Assembly: GCA_039621445.1 (NCBI GenBank)
Contig: CP154955.1
Location: 18,704,691-18,768,690, forward strand
Direction: 5' to 3'
Source: Euglena gracilis
Lineage: Eukaryota; Euglenida; Euglenophyceae; Euglenales
DNA: 64,000 nt
Both the position numbers and the translations under genes were made by a program. This document shows, in pieces, positions 1-9,910 of the stretch. The notes beneath the pieces were generated by a model, which was given only the letters and a program-made list of their open reading frames with translations, was not told where the DNA came from and did no database searches. How positions within the stretch are numbered: position 1 is the first letter of the stretch; each line of letters starts with the position of its first letter.

Positions 1-3000
1 ACGCGTAGCGGAACAGGACCGCCCAGAGGGCGGCGCCCGCCGCGCCGTGAAGCACGGCGGCGAAGGCGTGGGGGCAGGGAGGGTCCAGCAAAGGGTTGTG
101 CGACAAGAGCGAGGTTGAGGCCCAGACGCCGCCACGGCTCCCTCCGCTTTCCCTCCGGCGGCCAAAGGTCCACCCCGTGGCCGTGTGCCCGCACCCCCAG
201 TTGACCGTGCTGCCTGTGCTTCTTGATCATTCCCCTGACGTTTGCAGAACTTTTGAGATTTGAAGCAAAAAAAAATGGCGGTGCGCTTTGGCCAGCTGCG
301 TTGCCAACGCGATATGCCAGAGGACAACAATCTACAGCTATTTCAAATAGGTGGTGGCTGAGGCAGCATCCCTTGAGATGTCCACACGACAAGCACACGA
401 AACAGCGCGTTCTGCGAGTGTGCGGTCCGAAATGGTTTTTGGGATGTCACAGCGGAGTTCAGGGCATGCATAAAACCCCCATTTATAACGACGTGTCATT
501 TCAGATAGGGGGGTAAATCCTGAGGGGATCGTTATAAATTGGGTATCGTCACAAGGGGCGTCGAAATGGTCAAAGCAGGCCAAAATGACCCAAAAAGCCC
601 CCCAAATGACTCAAAAATTATCATTAAGGTAACCCAAAGATGGCCCAAAATGACAAAAAAGGCCCCGATTGACAAAAAAAAGTTGTTTCAAACATGGCAA
701 AGAAAGGCCCAAGTGTGAGTGTGAGTGTTGTGTATGGGCGCACACACATGTACACACACACAAACACACCAATCCAGCCCATGCCACCTATTCCGCTTTT
801 TTCCTCCCTGGGTGGCGGTACCACTGTGGCCACAGGCTGCGCAACTCTGCACCGAGAGTGGGGTAGACCGCCCCACCTCTGGGTGCGTTGTTGCCACACT
901 CCAGCAGCGGAACTACCGCCTTGAGGACGCCGCAGTACAGCTCGCCGGTCCGCACAAGCACCTGTGTGTGTCCACGCATGCTGACTATGTCCACACGGAG
1001 GAGCGGTAATTCCATAATGCAGCGTGAGTGGATATATTTTTTTGGTGTCGCATTTCAATGCGACGTATGCCACTCCAACATCCAAAAGGATGGAGTTGAA
1101 TAAAATGGAAGATGTATCTGATGTACTGATCGAATTGAGGGGAGCTTTCACGCCAATTGCGAAGTTGTAAAAACGTTTCTACATGTGTGTGGAATGTCGA
1201 TCAAAGGCTCCAAATGCAGAAGTGGCCCCTGATACACCACGATCCATGATGCCGGCACACCGCCTCCGGCAGGCTGGCGAGGCGGTTCAGCTCCAGGCCC
1301 CGCCGCTCCAGGGCGGCGGCCGCCGGGGAGCGGGCGAGGCACGCCTCTCCCAGCCGGGCCAGCGTCATCCCCACGCAGTACAGCAGCGCGACAGGCGGGG
1401 CCACCACCGCTGCCCACACGCTGCCGCCGCCGCTGTGCACGGGGACTTGGGGTTGGTGGGGGACCTCCGCCGGCCATTGTTTAGGCCAGTTTCCCGATGT
1501 CTTTCAGTCTGTTCGGGAATCCACGGAAAGGAAATTATGGTTGACGGCAAACCTCCCGGGGCAGAATGAGAAAAATGCCCATTTCTGGCCATTTTTGGGA
1601 TTTTTTTGGGGAACAAATCAGCAAAATAATCCCATTAGAAACCTCATTTCCACCTCGGCGCTGTGCGCCGGAAGAATTTTCTTTTTGCATTCAGGGGGAC
1701 CCCACGGAACCCCCCCCCCCCAGGGGGAGGGCCAACAGAAAGGGAGGGCCAACAGAAAGGGAGGAAATCACAACCATTACCATCACCATTCTCAGCCATT
1801 GTCTGTCACCCCCAGCACCAAAATGTTTTTTTGAAAATTTGGGCTTCTTCTCATTGGGGGATAATTGTCCCTGGCGGCCGTTTGCGACACCCAGTTGCAC
1901 AAATGTACAGGTCAGCCTTGCAACAGGAAGGGAAGAAAGAAGCAGAACTGCGGGCGGGGCCGAGGAGGGCGATCGGCAGACAGCCCGCTATGACGGCCAG
2001 GGAGTCGGTGCCCGTCACTGCGGGGGGGGGGGGATGGGTCACAGACAAATGCCGCCCACAAGCAGCCTGAGCACTTCTGCAGCGAAATGTGCCGATAAAC
2101 TTTGATCAACACTGTGACTTGAACAATGCTCTTCGAAACCAACTTCGCATTTGCTTTGCGTCATCTCTCTCCGGGGTGGCAGACCTGGCCCACAACGTGG
2201 CACACAATGAAGGGGCTCCTGACCAGGCTTTTGCTTGGTCAGGCCCCTTTAGCTTTTTTGGTCAGGTCAACCGAGCCATTTTGCTGGCCACTTGCAAAAA
2301 GCCACCGGCTAGAACCCCCCTTCCCCCAGGGAGGCCCACTAGGATTTGCACGAGCCCAGCTGCAGTCCAGCTCCCTGGGGGGGGGGGTTACTGCGAACCC
2401 TTAAGCCTGCTCCTCCTCCTCCTGCTCCTGACGGCACCTTCACAGCCCACCGTAACACCACGGAAATCCTCCCCGGCGGGAATCCGAAGCCAACGGACTA
2501 TTTGGCAGCGGGGGAGGCTCGCGCAAACCGATGGAGCGGGCCCAGCAGTCGAAGTACACTTTGTACAGGGCGTCCTCCGTGGTGCAGGGGCCGCTTAGCG
2601 AGAGAGAGACCGGCTCGCCAACCAGCACTGCGAGGAAGGTGTGCAAAGAAGGTGGGGAACGTGGGGTTTTGCAATCCAGCCCTCATTCCCCGTAGGAACG
2701 CACAGCACACAAACACAGGCACGTACACAACACACACACACACACACACACACACACGTACACACGTCAGAACATGCAACGCGTGCATGCACCCGCACAC
2801 ACGACCGCACCCAAACACGAACGTCCAACACATTCATGAAGAATGCCTGGTCGCTCGCTCACAGATGCCCAGAGAGAGATAAGAGATGTACAGGGATGCA
2901 CAGCAGACAGTTTTCATGTCAACAGCAAATGGAAAACGTTGGCGCCTTTCTGGCTTTCCCCTTTGGTGCATTTTGTTCTGCGCTTGGTGTGATGGCAAAT

Positions 3001-5033
3001 GTTCCATTCTTCCCAGGTACAGGTCACTCACTGCCACCCTGACCTTCTTCCCCGCCGAAGGTCCCAATAGACTGGGGGACACCCGCGGCAGCGGCACTGA
3101 CGGGGCACGTGCGGTCCCGCTGGTAGTCCGGCCAGCCGATGCACGCGACGCCCGCCACCGCCGCCAGGGCGAGGAGGACGTGGGGGACGAGGGGGCGGAG
3201 GAGGCGTACGGGCTGCAGACGGAGGGCCATCGGGGGCAGGGGCTCTGTGGCATGCGACTGCCACGGCACATGCCCACCAATGCCGAGTCAGTCATTTTGG
3301 GAATGCCAGGAATCCAAAGAAAAACATGGGTGACAAAACCTTTGAAATAGCACGTGGCACACAGTGGGAAAATTTCCCCCAAAACCCAAAACCTGGAGCT
3401 TCAATTCCCTGATACCTGGGAAGGGAGGTCCTATCCCAAAAGCCATCACTCCGACCATCAAAACCAGACTTAGGCAACGGTATGTCTCGCAGTGTCGTTC
3501 AGCACGATGGAGCACTCCGTGGTGTGGACAGTGAAGCGGTGCTCCGCTGCCTGAGACGGCCAACACACGTGGGGGGGGCTGGCATACACACCGAGGTGGC
3601 AACACATGACCCACAAGGACGGGCGTGGGCGCGGGTGCCATGGGCGTGTCAAGCACTCCCATCACAAGGTGGCCTGGCTGGCGGGCTCCCCCGGCCACAC
3701 AGGCAAAGCGGGGGGGGGGGTGCCGGGGCCACGCCTCACTTAGTGCGGCGCAGTCCGCCAGCAGCTCCTCCACGCGATGGGCCCGCGTGACGAGCGGCAC
3801 CGACACCGTGAAGAATGCTGGCGGCGCGCTGCGGCCCCATGTCCCCCCGCAAGGGTCTCCTGCTTCGGGGGTGGTCCTGTGTGACGCACCATACCTATTG
3901 GATGCATACCAACCAACCCCCAGGCCGGACAGGAAAAGGCAGTAAAAAGAAAAGGCCGATGCAGGCTTTTTTCTGTTCACCGTGGGCTGAGAGGGGGTGT
4001 GCTTTGGGGGATCCGTCCGTCAGCAGGCAGCAAATGGCAAGGTCACCGAGGGTTTGAGTGCGGATCGGGCCCTCTGTGGCGGTGGTCCCTCCGGCAGCGC
4101 GCCGGGCACGTGCTGGTGCATGACGGCAGTCCAGACGCCAGTCACGGCGTGGCACTGGCTGCCGCAGATGGCCACGTCCGCCAGCCCCACCCCCGCCTGG
4201 CGGAGACGGGGGTCGCCACCGCCATCCCGAGCGTTGCCCCATCGATTGGCTCCCGGTGGGGGGAGGCAACTGTTCCATTACACACCAAGGTCCCCCAAGA
4301 GGTGAGTGAATCCTTGCCACGACCTCTGAATCTCCTCCTCCAACTCACCCCCCAATACCTCCACAAACCCGCCCCCATTATCGGCGACCCAGACACCGGC
4401 CAGAGAGGTGGAGTGACGACGTTGTTGGACCCGGTGCACCCCTTTCGCAAGGCGGGTCCTGCCAACGGGAAACAACAACCGCAATGTGGAAACCGACCGC
4501 CAAAGGCAAAATGCTCGAGGGCTTCCCAAGCCCCGCATCCGTCAACCCCCCGTCCCCCCCCCCCCTTCCCCGGGGCAGTCCCCGGCCGGGCCACGGCGGC
4601 CTGCACCGCCTCGCCGAGGTCCCCCGCGCGGCGGAGGGGCACCTCCAGCGCCGGCCCCGGGCTGGAGGGGACCCCCCACGCCGGGGGGGGGGGGGTCTTT
4701 GGAGGGCCCCGGAGTGCCTGCCCAGGGATTTCTTATGTCCGGGGTGGGGGGTCGTCCACTCCAGGGGAGTCCAGCAGGCCGACCCACCCCACCCCACCCC
4801 TCCCACTCTCCCCTCCCGGGGGTCCAACCCTTAAAGAATCCCCAATGCCTGTCCAGGCAGACAGGCACTCCCCGGGGTGGGGTGGGGGGCGTTGGCCCGG
4901 CCGTCCGGTCCAGCCTGGCCAGCACGCCCTCCACCCGGATCTGCGGCCGCTGCAGGTCGAGGAACTCGTCCGTCCGCAGCGCGAAGGCGGACAGCGTCGT
5001 GCGCAGCGACCGGAGGGCGAGCCGCGTCTCCAT
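1..5033 (-). CDS. Unrecognised multi-pass membrane protein, 3' end beyond window
   Basis: Start ATG is at 5033 on the minus strand. Exons that close in phase are 4897-5033, 4577-4661 and 3083-3244; less certain ends are about 4030-4196, 3740-3817, about 2490-2627, 1261-1455 and 1-about 130. The first two introns fit GC-AG; 3740 to 3244 and 3083 to 2627 fit GT-AG. The N-terminal part is a charged helix-like stretch (METRLALRSL onward). Exon 3244-3083 has a hydrophobic segment (PHVLLALAAVAGVACIG) followed by WPDYQRDRTCP. Exon 1455-1261 carries VWAAVVAPPVALLYCVGM, and the leftmost exon carries AFAAVLHGAAGAALWAVLF. Exon 2627 onward is soluble-looking (CTTEDALYKVYFDCWARS). At least three membrane helices are therefore likely. 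I do not recognise the family and assign no function. Neighbour: the carrier gene ends upstream at about 9.9 kb on the same strand. Confidence 0.55.
478..548. mobile_element. TTTATAACGAC-ended element, minimal copy
   Basis: CCCATTTATAACGACGTG and GGGATCGTTATAAATTGGG face each other about 45 bases apart around a G run. Same ends as 29715-30125. In the membrane-protein gene's leftmost intron. Confidence 0.6.
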
Positions 5034-5400
5034 TGAAGGGGGGGGGATGGGGCCGCGGCGGACCCGCCGCGCTTGGGCACCGGGCGGCACTGTGGTGGGG
5101 GGGGGGACAGGAAGGCGCAATCCAAGCAATTCCAGCAAAGCAGCTTTGGTGATGTCGTGTTTGTCGGTTGGATGTTCGCCTGTGGGGTTGAATTTGGATT
5201 ACGATATCACTTTGAACTTTGAATTGTGATATGCTCGTTTCCAACTTCGTCTCATTCTTCATTGGCTCCTTGCCAGGACACACTGCTTTTCAATAAAACG
5301 GGGGGGGGGGGGCTACACAGGTGAAAATCGAATAAATATTTACTTTTTATATTTGGGCGGAAATTTCAAGACCCCACGGGGGGTTTTATATTTGGGGGGG

Positions 5401-5450
5401 GTCGCTGAGCTCTTATCTCTTTAGAGTAAGAGCGAAGCTTACCACCCCGG
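5401..5450. repeat. CTCTTATCTCTTTAGAG hairpin copy
   Basis: GTCGCTGAGCTCTTATCTC then TTTAGAGTAAGAGCGAAGC. The inner part is self-complementary (CTCTTA...TAAGAG). It is nearly identical to 7327-7375, and both copies are followed by a C/G-rich run and AAGCTTACCACC. This is a dispersed palindromic end motif. Confidence 0.7.
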
Positions 5451-5904
5451 CCGAGGGGGGGTCGGTCGGACCCCCCCGCCCAGGGGTTTTTTTAAGACCG
5501 GGGGGGGGTCCCCCCACCCACCACCCCCCGGGGGGGGGGCCCCCGGGGGGGGGGGGGTCCGGGGGACCCACAAAAAATGGCCGAAAAATCACGAAAAGTG
5601 CTAAAAATAGCACATAGCACTTTTTCGGCGCCTTCGGCACCGAAAAGTACATCCCACCCCCCTCCGGGGGGACCCCCCCCCCCCGGGGGGGGGGTCGGCC
5701 GGACCCACCCCCCCTACCCCCCCTCCCCCCCCCCCCGGGGGTCCACGACTAAAAAAACCCCTGCCCCCGCCCCCCCGCCCCCCCTGAGTAGGTCCGGACA
5801 CCCGAGGATTATCGATGTGATTGGATTTCCTAGCTCCCAAAGTTAACAGCCTATTGGTTCGGGGACAATCCCTAGTTTCTCCAGAGCCTTCAGGTTACCC
5901 GCAA

Positions 5905-6065
5905 GGTATGCGCGGTTTGTGCCAACTCCTCGCCTAGGCCGAGATACGGCCGTTTTGTGGTTTTGGGCCAGTTTTGCCAGTGTTTTGGTCATTTCGGGCC
6001 TGTTCAGGGCCCGAAACCGTAAATTGGCCGTATCTCGGGCTAGATGAGGAGTTGGGACCCAAACC
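5905..6065. repeat. Inverted repeat, about 30-base arms
   Basis: The left arm at 5917-5950 contains CCAACTCCTCGCCTAGGCC then GAGATACGGCC. The right arm at 6026-6057 contains GGCCGTATCTCGGGC then GAGGAGTTGG. The arms pair over most of their length with a spacer of about 75 bases. A diverged left-arm-like sequence recurs near 7755-7785 (CAACTCCCCACCTAGCCC then GATACGGCCG), so this is a dispersed element and not a unique hairpin. Confidence 0.75.
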
Positions 6066-6240
6066 AGGGGGTCAATCATGAGGTTTGGGGGGGGGGTTGA
6101 CCGTTTTTTTGAGGTTCCCGGGGTCTGGTTGTGCGATTTTGGGCCAGTTTTGGGTATTCGGGGACCCCTGCGGGGGGTCCGAGGGCGGCTGGGCGAGGGG
6201 GGGGTTGGGAGGCAGGTCGGCTCAAAAACACTTTTTTTCA

Positions 6241-6625
6241 CTTCAGAACATCAAAAAAGTGTTTTTGAGCGAAAAAAAAATTTCCGACCCGGAGCCCTCA
6301 CCCCCATGCCCCCCCTATCTGGGGCCCGCCCCCCTGGCCAGTGGACTTGGCCATTTTTGGGTCAAAAAGTCGAAAAAATTCGAAAAATATTTTTGCCCAA
6401 AACCACGTTTTTTGACCTCCCGGACCTGAAAAAAGTGTTTTCGAGCCGAAAATGAGCGTTTTCGGACCCCCGCCCCCCCCCGTTTTGGGCCTGAAACCAA
6501 TGGACTGTGGCTCATTTTGGGTCAAAATAGTCGAAAAAAATCGAAAAATTTTTTTTTGCCCGAAACAATGTTTTTGGACCTCCCGGACCTGGAAAAAGTG
6601 TTTCTGAGCCCAAAATGAGCGTTTT
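6241..6625. repeat. Tandem array A of 162-176 bp repeat
   Basis: The landmark GTTTTTGAGC(C)GAAAA recurs at about 6267, 6443 and 6605 (spacings 176 and 162). Each unit also has GTCGAAAAAATCGAAAAA, then GCCCGAAAC, then CCTCCCGGACC(T/C)G in the same order. The same unit forms array B at 7850-8315. Long T runs and C runs vary in length between units. No coding potential is credited; open frames here are repeat shadows. Confidence 0.8.
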
Positions 6626-6769
6626 TCAACCCCCCGTCCCCGGCCCGGGCTGGGAAGCTGGCCGAGCCGCCGGCCGGGCCGGGCCGCCGGGATGCCTGGC
6701 CGGGCCAGGCCAGGCCGGGCCGGGCCGGGGTGGTCTCCCAAAGAGCTCAGCTCTACGTCACACCCTGGT

Positions 6770-7085
6770 TGTATATTCAGTTGGGAAAATCAACTTCCTG
6801 GCGGGATCCAGTAGTCACTTTTTTGGGTCCAAAATCACAAATACGCCCACCCTTTGGGGGTCCAAAAATTTCAGTTTTCGGGCGAAGGAGCAAATTTCAC
6901 ACGTTTTTGGAAAAAATTGCTCCCGAATCTGCCAAAAATCACAATTTCAGGAGAGATTTGTTGAATTTTTTTCCTTCCGGCGCTTCGTGCCGGAGGGGGA
7001 GTTTTATATTTCGGCGGGATTTCAAGGTCCTCAGGGGGGTTTTATATTTGGGGGGGGGGTTGTATTTGGGGGGGGTTTACTAACA
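6770..7085. mobile_element. TATATTTGGGG element, close relative of 27905-28340
   Basis: Shares GGGCGAAGGAGCAAATTTCA, TTTTTGG(A/C)AAAAATTGCTC and the hairpin CCGGCGCTTCGTGCCGG (6977-6993) with 27905-28340 in the same order, and ends in the same run of GTTTTATATTTGGGG and GTTGTATTTGGGG units. The left end is less clear. Differences are mostly substitutions plus changes in G-run length. Confidence 0.75.
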
Positions 7086-7169
7086 CTGACAATCTCAGCC
7101 AAAATCAGTCCTGAGATACTTTGGAAATCTCAAAGCAAACACCCCTGTGAAACCCTCTCTGCGAATTAA

Positions 7170-7378
7170 AAAAGGTGCCTGCAGTAGGCTGCACCAGCTT
7201 CTACGCATTTCACATTGCTGTGATTTGGGGGGGGGGGGTGCAGCACTATTGGACGCTCGCTTCATCCGGCGGGGGGTGCAGCACTATTTGGACCCGCAGC
7301 TCTATTGGCCCCGCAGCACTATTAGAGGGGGGGGTCGCTGAGCCCTTATCTCTTTAGAATAAGAGCGAAGCTTACCAC
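7170..7378. repeat. Dispersed element: GCAGTAGGCTGCACC / GCACTATTGGACCC family, copy 1
   Basis: From about 7177 the sequence reads CTGCAGTAGGCTGCACCAGC then CTACGCATTTCACATTGCT, a G run, then several GCACTATT(T)GGACCCGCAGC units, and ends with a hairpin at 7330-7375 (CCTTATCTCTTTAGAATAAG). The same order, without the terminal hairpin, is at 21940-22095, and the GCACTATTGGAC part alone is at 21695-21785. The terminal hairpin alone recurs at 5405-5445. Confidence 0.75.
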
Positions 7379-7849
7379 CAGGGAAAAGGGGGGTCCAACC
7401 CCCCCCCCTCTGGGTAGACCGTGAAAACCGCGGATTATCACCATGATCCCGGCCCGGTTCCCAATTTTTTTTTCCAGTTGCGAGCGACTGCATTTCTAGT
7501 TTCCGAATCACCTGGGTTTGACCCCCAACTCCCCGCCAGGCCCGAGTTATTCACGCGCGAACGGGTCCAAACTGGGTAGGATCGGCCCGCCCCCCCCTGG
7601 ATAAGCCCCCCCCTTTGGATTCTGCCATTTCGGGCCCAAAAATCGATATTTTCAAAATATCCCCAAAATGAAGCCAAATCAAAGGAAATGTCCGGAGACC
7701 TAAATTGAAGCCCTTGGAACGCCCCATCGACCAGTATTTTGGTTTCCCCGCAACTCCCCACCTAGCCCAAGATACGGCCGTTTTTCGGTCAATTTAGGCC
7801 ATTTTGTACACTTTTTCCACTATCCGACTTTTTTTCACTGTCCGACACT

Positions 7850-8315
7850 GTCTGACCGTTTTCGGCCAAAAAAAGTCAAAAAAAATCGAAAAAAATCGAA
7901 CATTTCTTTTTGCCCGAAACGATTTTTTTTTGGCCTCCCGGACCCGGAAAAACTGTTTTTGAGCCGAAAATGAGCGTTTTTCGACCCGCCAGCGCCCCGT
8001 TTTGGGCCGCCAACCAACCCATTGACTTTCGGTCAAACCCGGGTCAAAAAAGTCGAAAAAAAATCGAAAAAAAATTTCTTGCTCGAAACGATGTTTTTTG
8101 GCCTCCCAGACCCGGAAAAACTGTTTTTGAGCCGAAAGCGAGCGTTTTTCGACCCGCCGGCCCCCCGTTTTGGGCCTGAAACCAATGGACTGTGGCTCAT
8201 TTTGGGTAAAAATAGTCGAAAAAATCGAAAAACTTTTTTTTGTCCGAAACCATGTTTTTTGGCCTCCCGGACCTGGAAAACATGTTTTTTGAGCCCAAAA
8301 CGACTGTTTTTTTTG
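7850..8315. repeat. Tandem array B of 162-176 bp repeat
   Basis: The landmark GAGCC(G/C)AAA recurs at 7961, 8129 and 8291 (spacings 168 and 162). The surrounding order of motifs is identical to array A at 6241-6625. The units share CCAATGGACTGTGGCTCAT with array A, so both arrays come from one family. The size is in the range of many satellite DNAs, but three units per array is too short to call a satellite domain. Confidence 0.8.
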
Positions 8316-9910
8316 ACCCCCTGACCTCCTACAAAACCCTTGCATTTCAGTCAAAAGAGCCCCATGGAGTGGGCCGGTTTATATGGGGGGTCAATGAAGG
8401 GGTAGGTGCGCGCTTATCAAGAAGTCAGCACTATTCAAAACCTGGTTACGCCTTTCACAAAGGGGCGAGTAAGCTAAAAGGAAAACTGCAAACCGAAAAT
8501 GTTTGTCTTTTTTGAAGCATAGGGACGATAGACTTCATTTAAAGACCTCCAAGCCATTCAACTGAAACCACAGGGCAGCAAGGTATCGGAACCCATGTGC
8601 CAGCTGCTTTGTCATTCATGAAACGACTGCGGTGGGCATCGCCGTTGGACGGAAGTCATATGGGTCAAGAAGGGTGACACACGGGTGGTGCACCAAACCG
8701 GCATCCAGGGTGCCCCAAGGGCCGCCTCCGGCTCGGTTGGCAATAGAGCTCGACATAGGAGCAGAAAAAGACATTAACGTAACGGGCAACGGATAATGGT
8801 ATACAGCGAGGCCGGCCGCAGCGATGCGTGGGGAGGCACCGCGCCGCGGAGGGCCTCGGATTAGCAGCCGTCGGCAGCACGGGGTCCCCGTCACATGGCG
8901 TGCTTCATGAGTTCAGCAACAGGCTACCTGGCTGGGCATTTGGGAGGGGGCACTCCCAGGCAGACTGGATTTGATGACCCCGGCAGAGGGGGATCTCGAG
9001 TGTCCTGGTGTGCCTGAGAACAATGCACCGAAACCGGGGCTATTTCTGGGCTTCTTGCGCAAAAGGCGCCAGAGTGCCCTGACCAAGGTTTTGCATATGA
9101 CCTGACACCCAGGAGGGGGATCTGGTGCATTGGAGTGCATGCCCGGGCATGACCCCTGGGGTTGGCCACACCCTTAAAGAGAAGAAATTCAGCCTGCTCT
9201 TATCCATTTGGATCCAAAGCACCACGTGCACGGCACGATCCGAAACCCACGCGCAGAAGAGAGGGACAAGTGAGGAACCACCCAACCGGGGCTGAGAGCA
9301 TGAAATCACAAGCACCTTCACATACATAACACAACACAAACATACAAATGGCAGACAGGCATGCGATGAAAACCAAACGGCCTTTCTGGGAGCCTGGCCA
9401 CGGCTGGTTGCGGTTGGGGGAGGCGGTGGTGGAGGTACCTCCCAAGAAAAGCCATGGCACTGTGTCCTTTGGCTCAACACCACCCTGTTTCGGCAAGACA
9501 CTGCAGAGACCACCGCGGAGGGGGCATTTACTGTGTACTTTGCCTGTGTGAGGGTGAGTGGAGTTAGCCCACCGCCTCGGCAGACACGGGGCACAGCGCC
9601 GAGCGACCAGGCCGTGCGGACGCAGCCGGGGGTTGATACGTAGTGCAGGGCAGGAAGGGTGATGAAAGGGGGTGGACACTCTGAGCTGATGGGGGGATGA
9701 TCACAATGTTGACGGCATTTCGTGTACCTTTCGAAATGTCCCGCAAATTCAATGCAGGATGGAAATTTGGCACAGTTGGGCAGAAATTGGCAGAGTGGGC
9801 ACAGCCATACCCACTCCGCCAATCAACCACAAAGTCCCGTTCCCGGCACAATGAAAGTCGCACCACCCCTCCGGGGCACCCCCCCCCCCCGTGGCGACCC
9901 GAGTCCTCAC

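Larger units (their letters stand above)
5040..9900. other. Intergenic stretch, repeat-rich
   Basis: Between the membrane-protein start and the last identified carrier exon. It holds G/C homopolymers, two arrays of a 162-176 bp repeat, an inverted repeat at 5.9-6.06 kb, TATATTTGGGG elements and a hairpin near 5.41 and 7.34 kb. Blocks at 8680-8890 and 9560-9665 are GC-richer and open in more than one frame. They could be a last exon of the carrier, since its stop codon was not located, but neither resembles a known protein. Confidence 0.6.

Noticed and set aside
3999-5229. Plus-strand open frames of 247-345 codons
   Set aside because: They are shadows of GC-rich minus-strand exons and C-runs. 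The minus frame has in-phase splice sites and hydrophobic segments.
8680-8890. Possible exon (VYHYPLPVTLMSFSAPM)
   Set aside because: Open in more than one frame and lying past the carrier. No splice join or family match could be shown, so it is kept only as a note.
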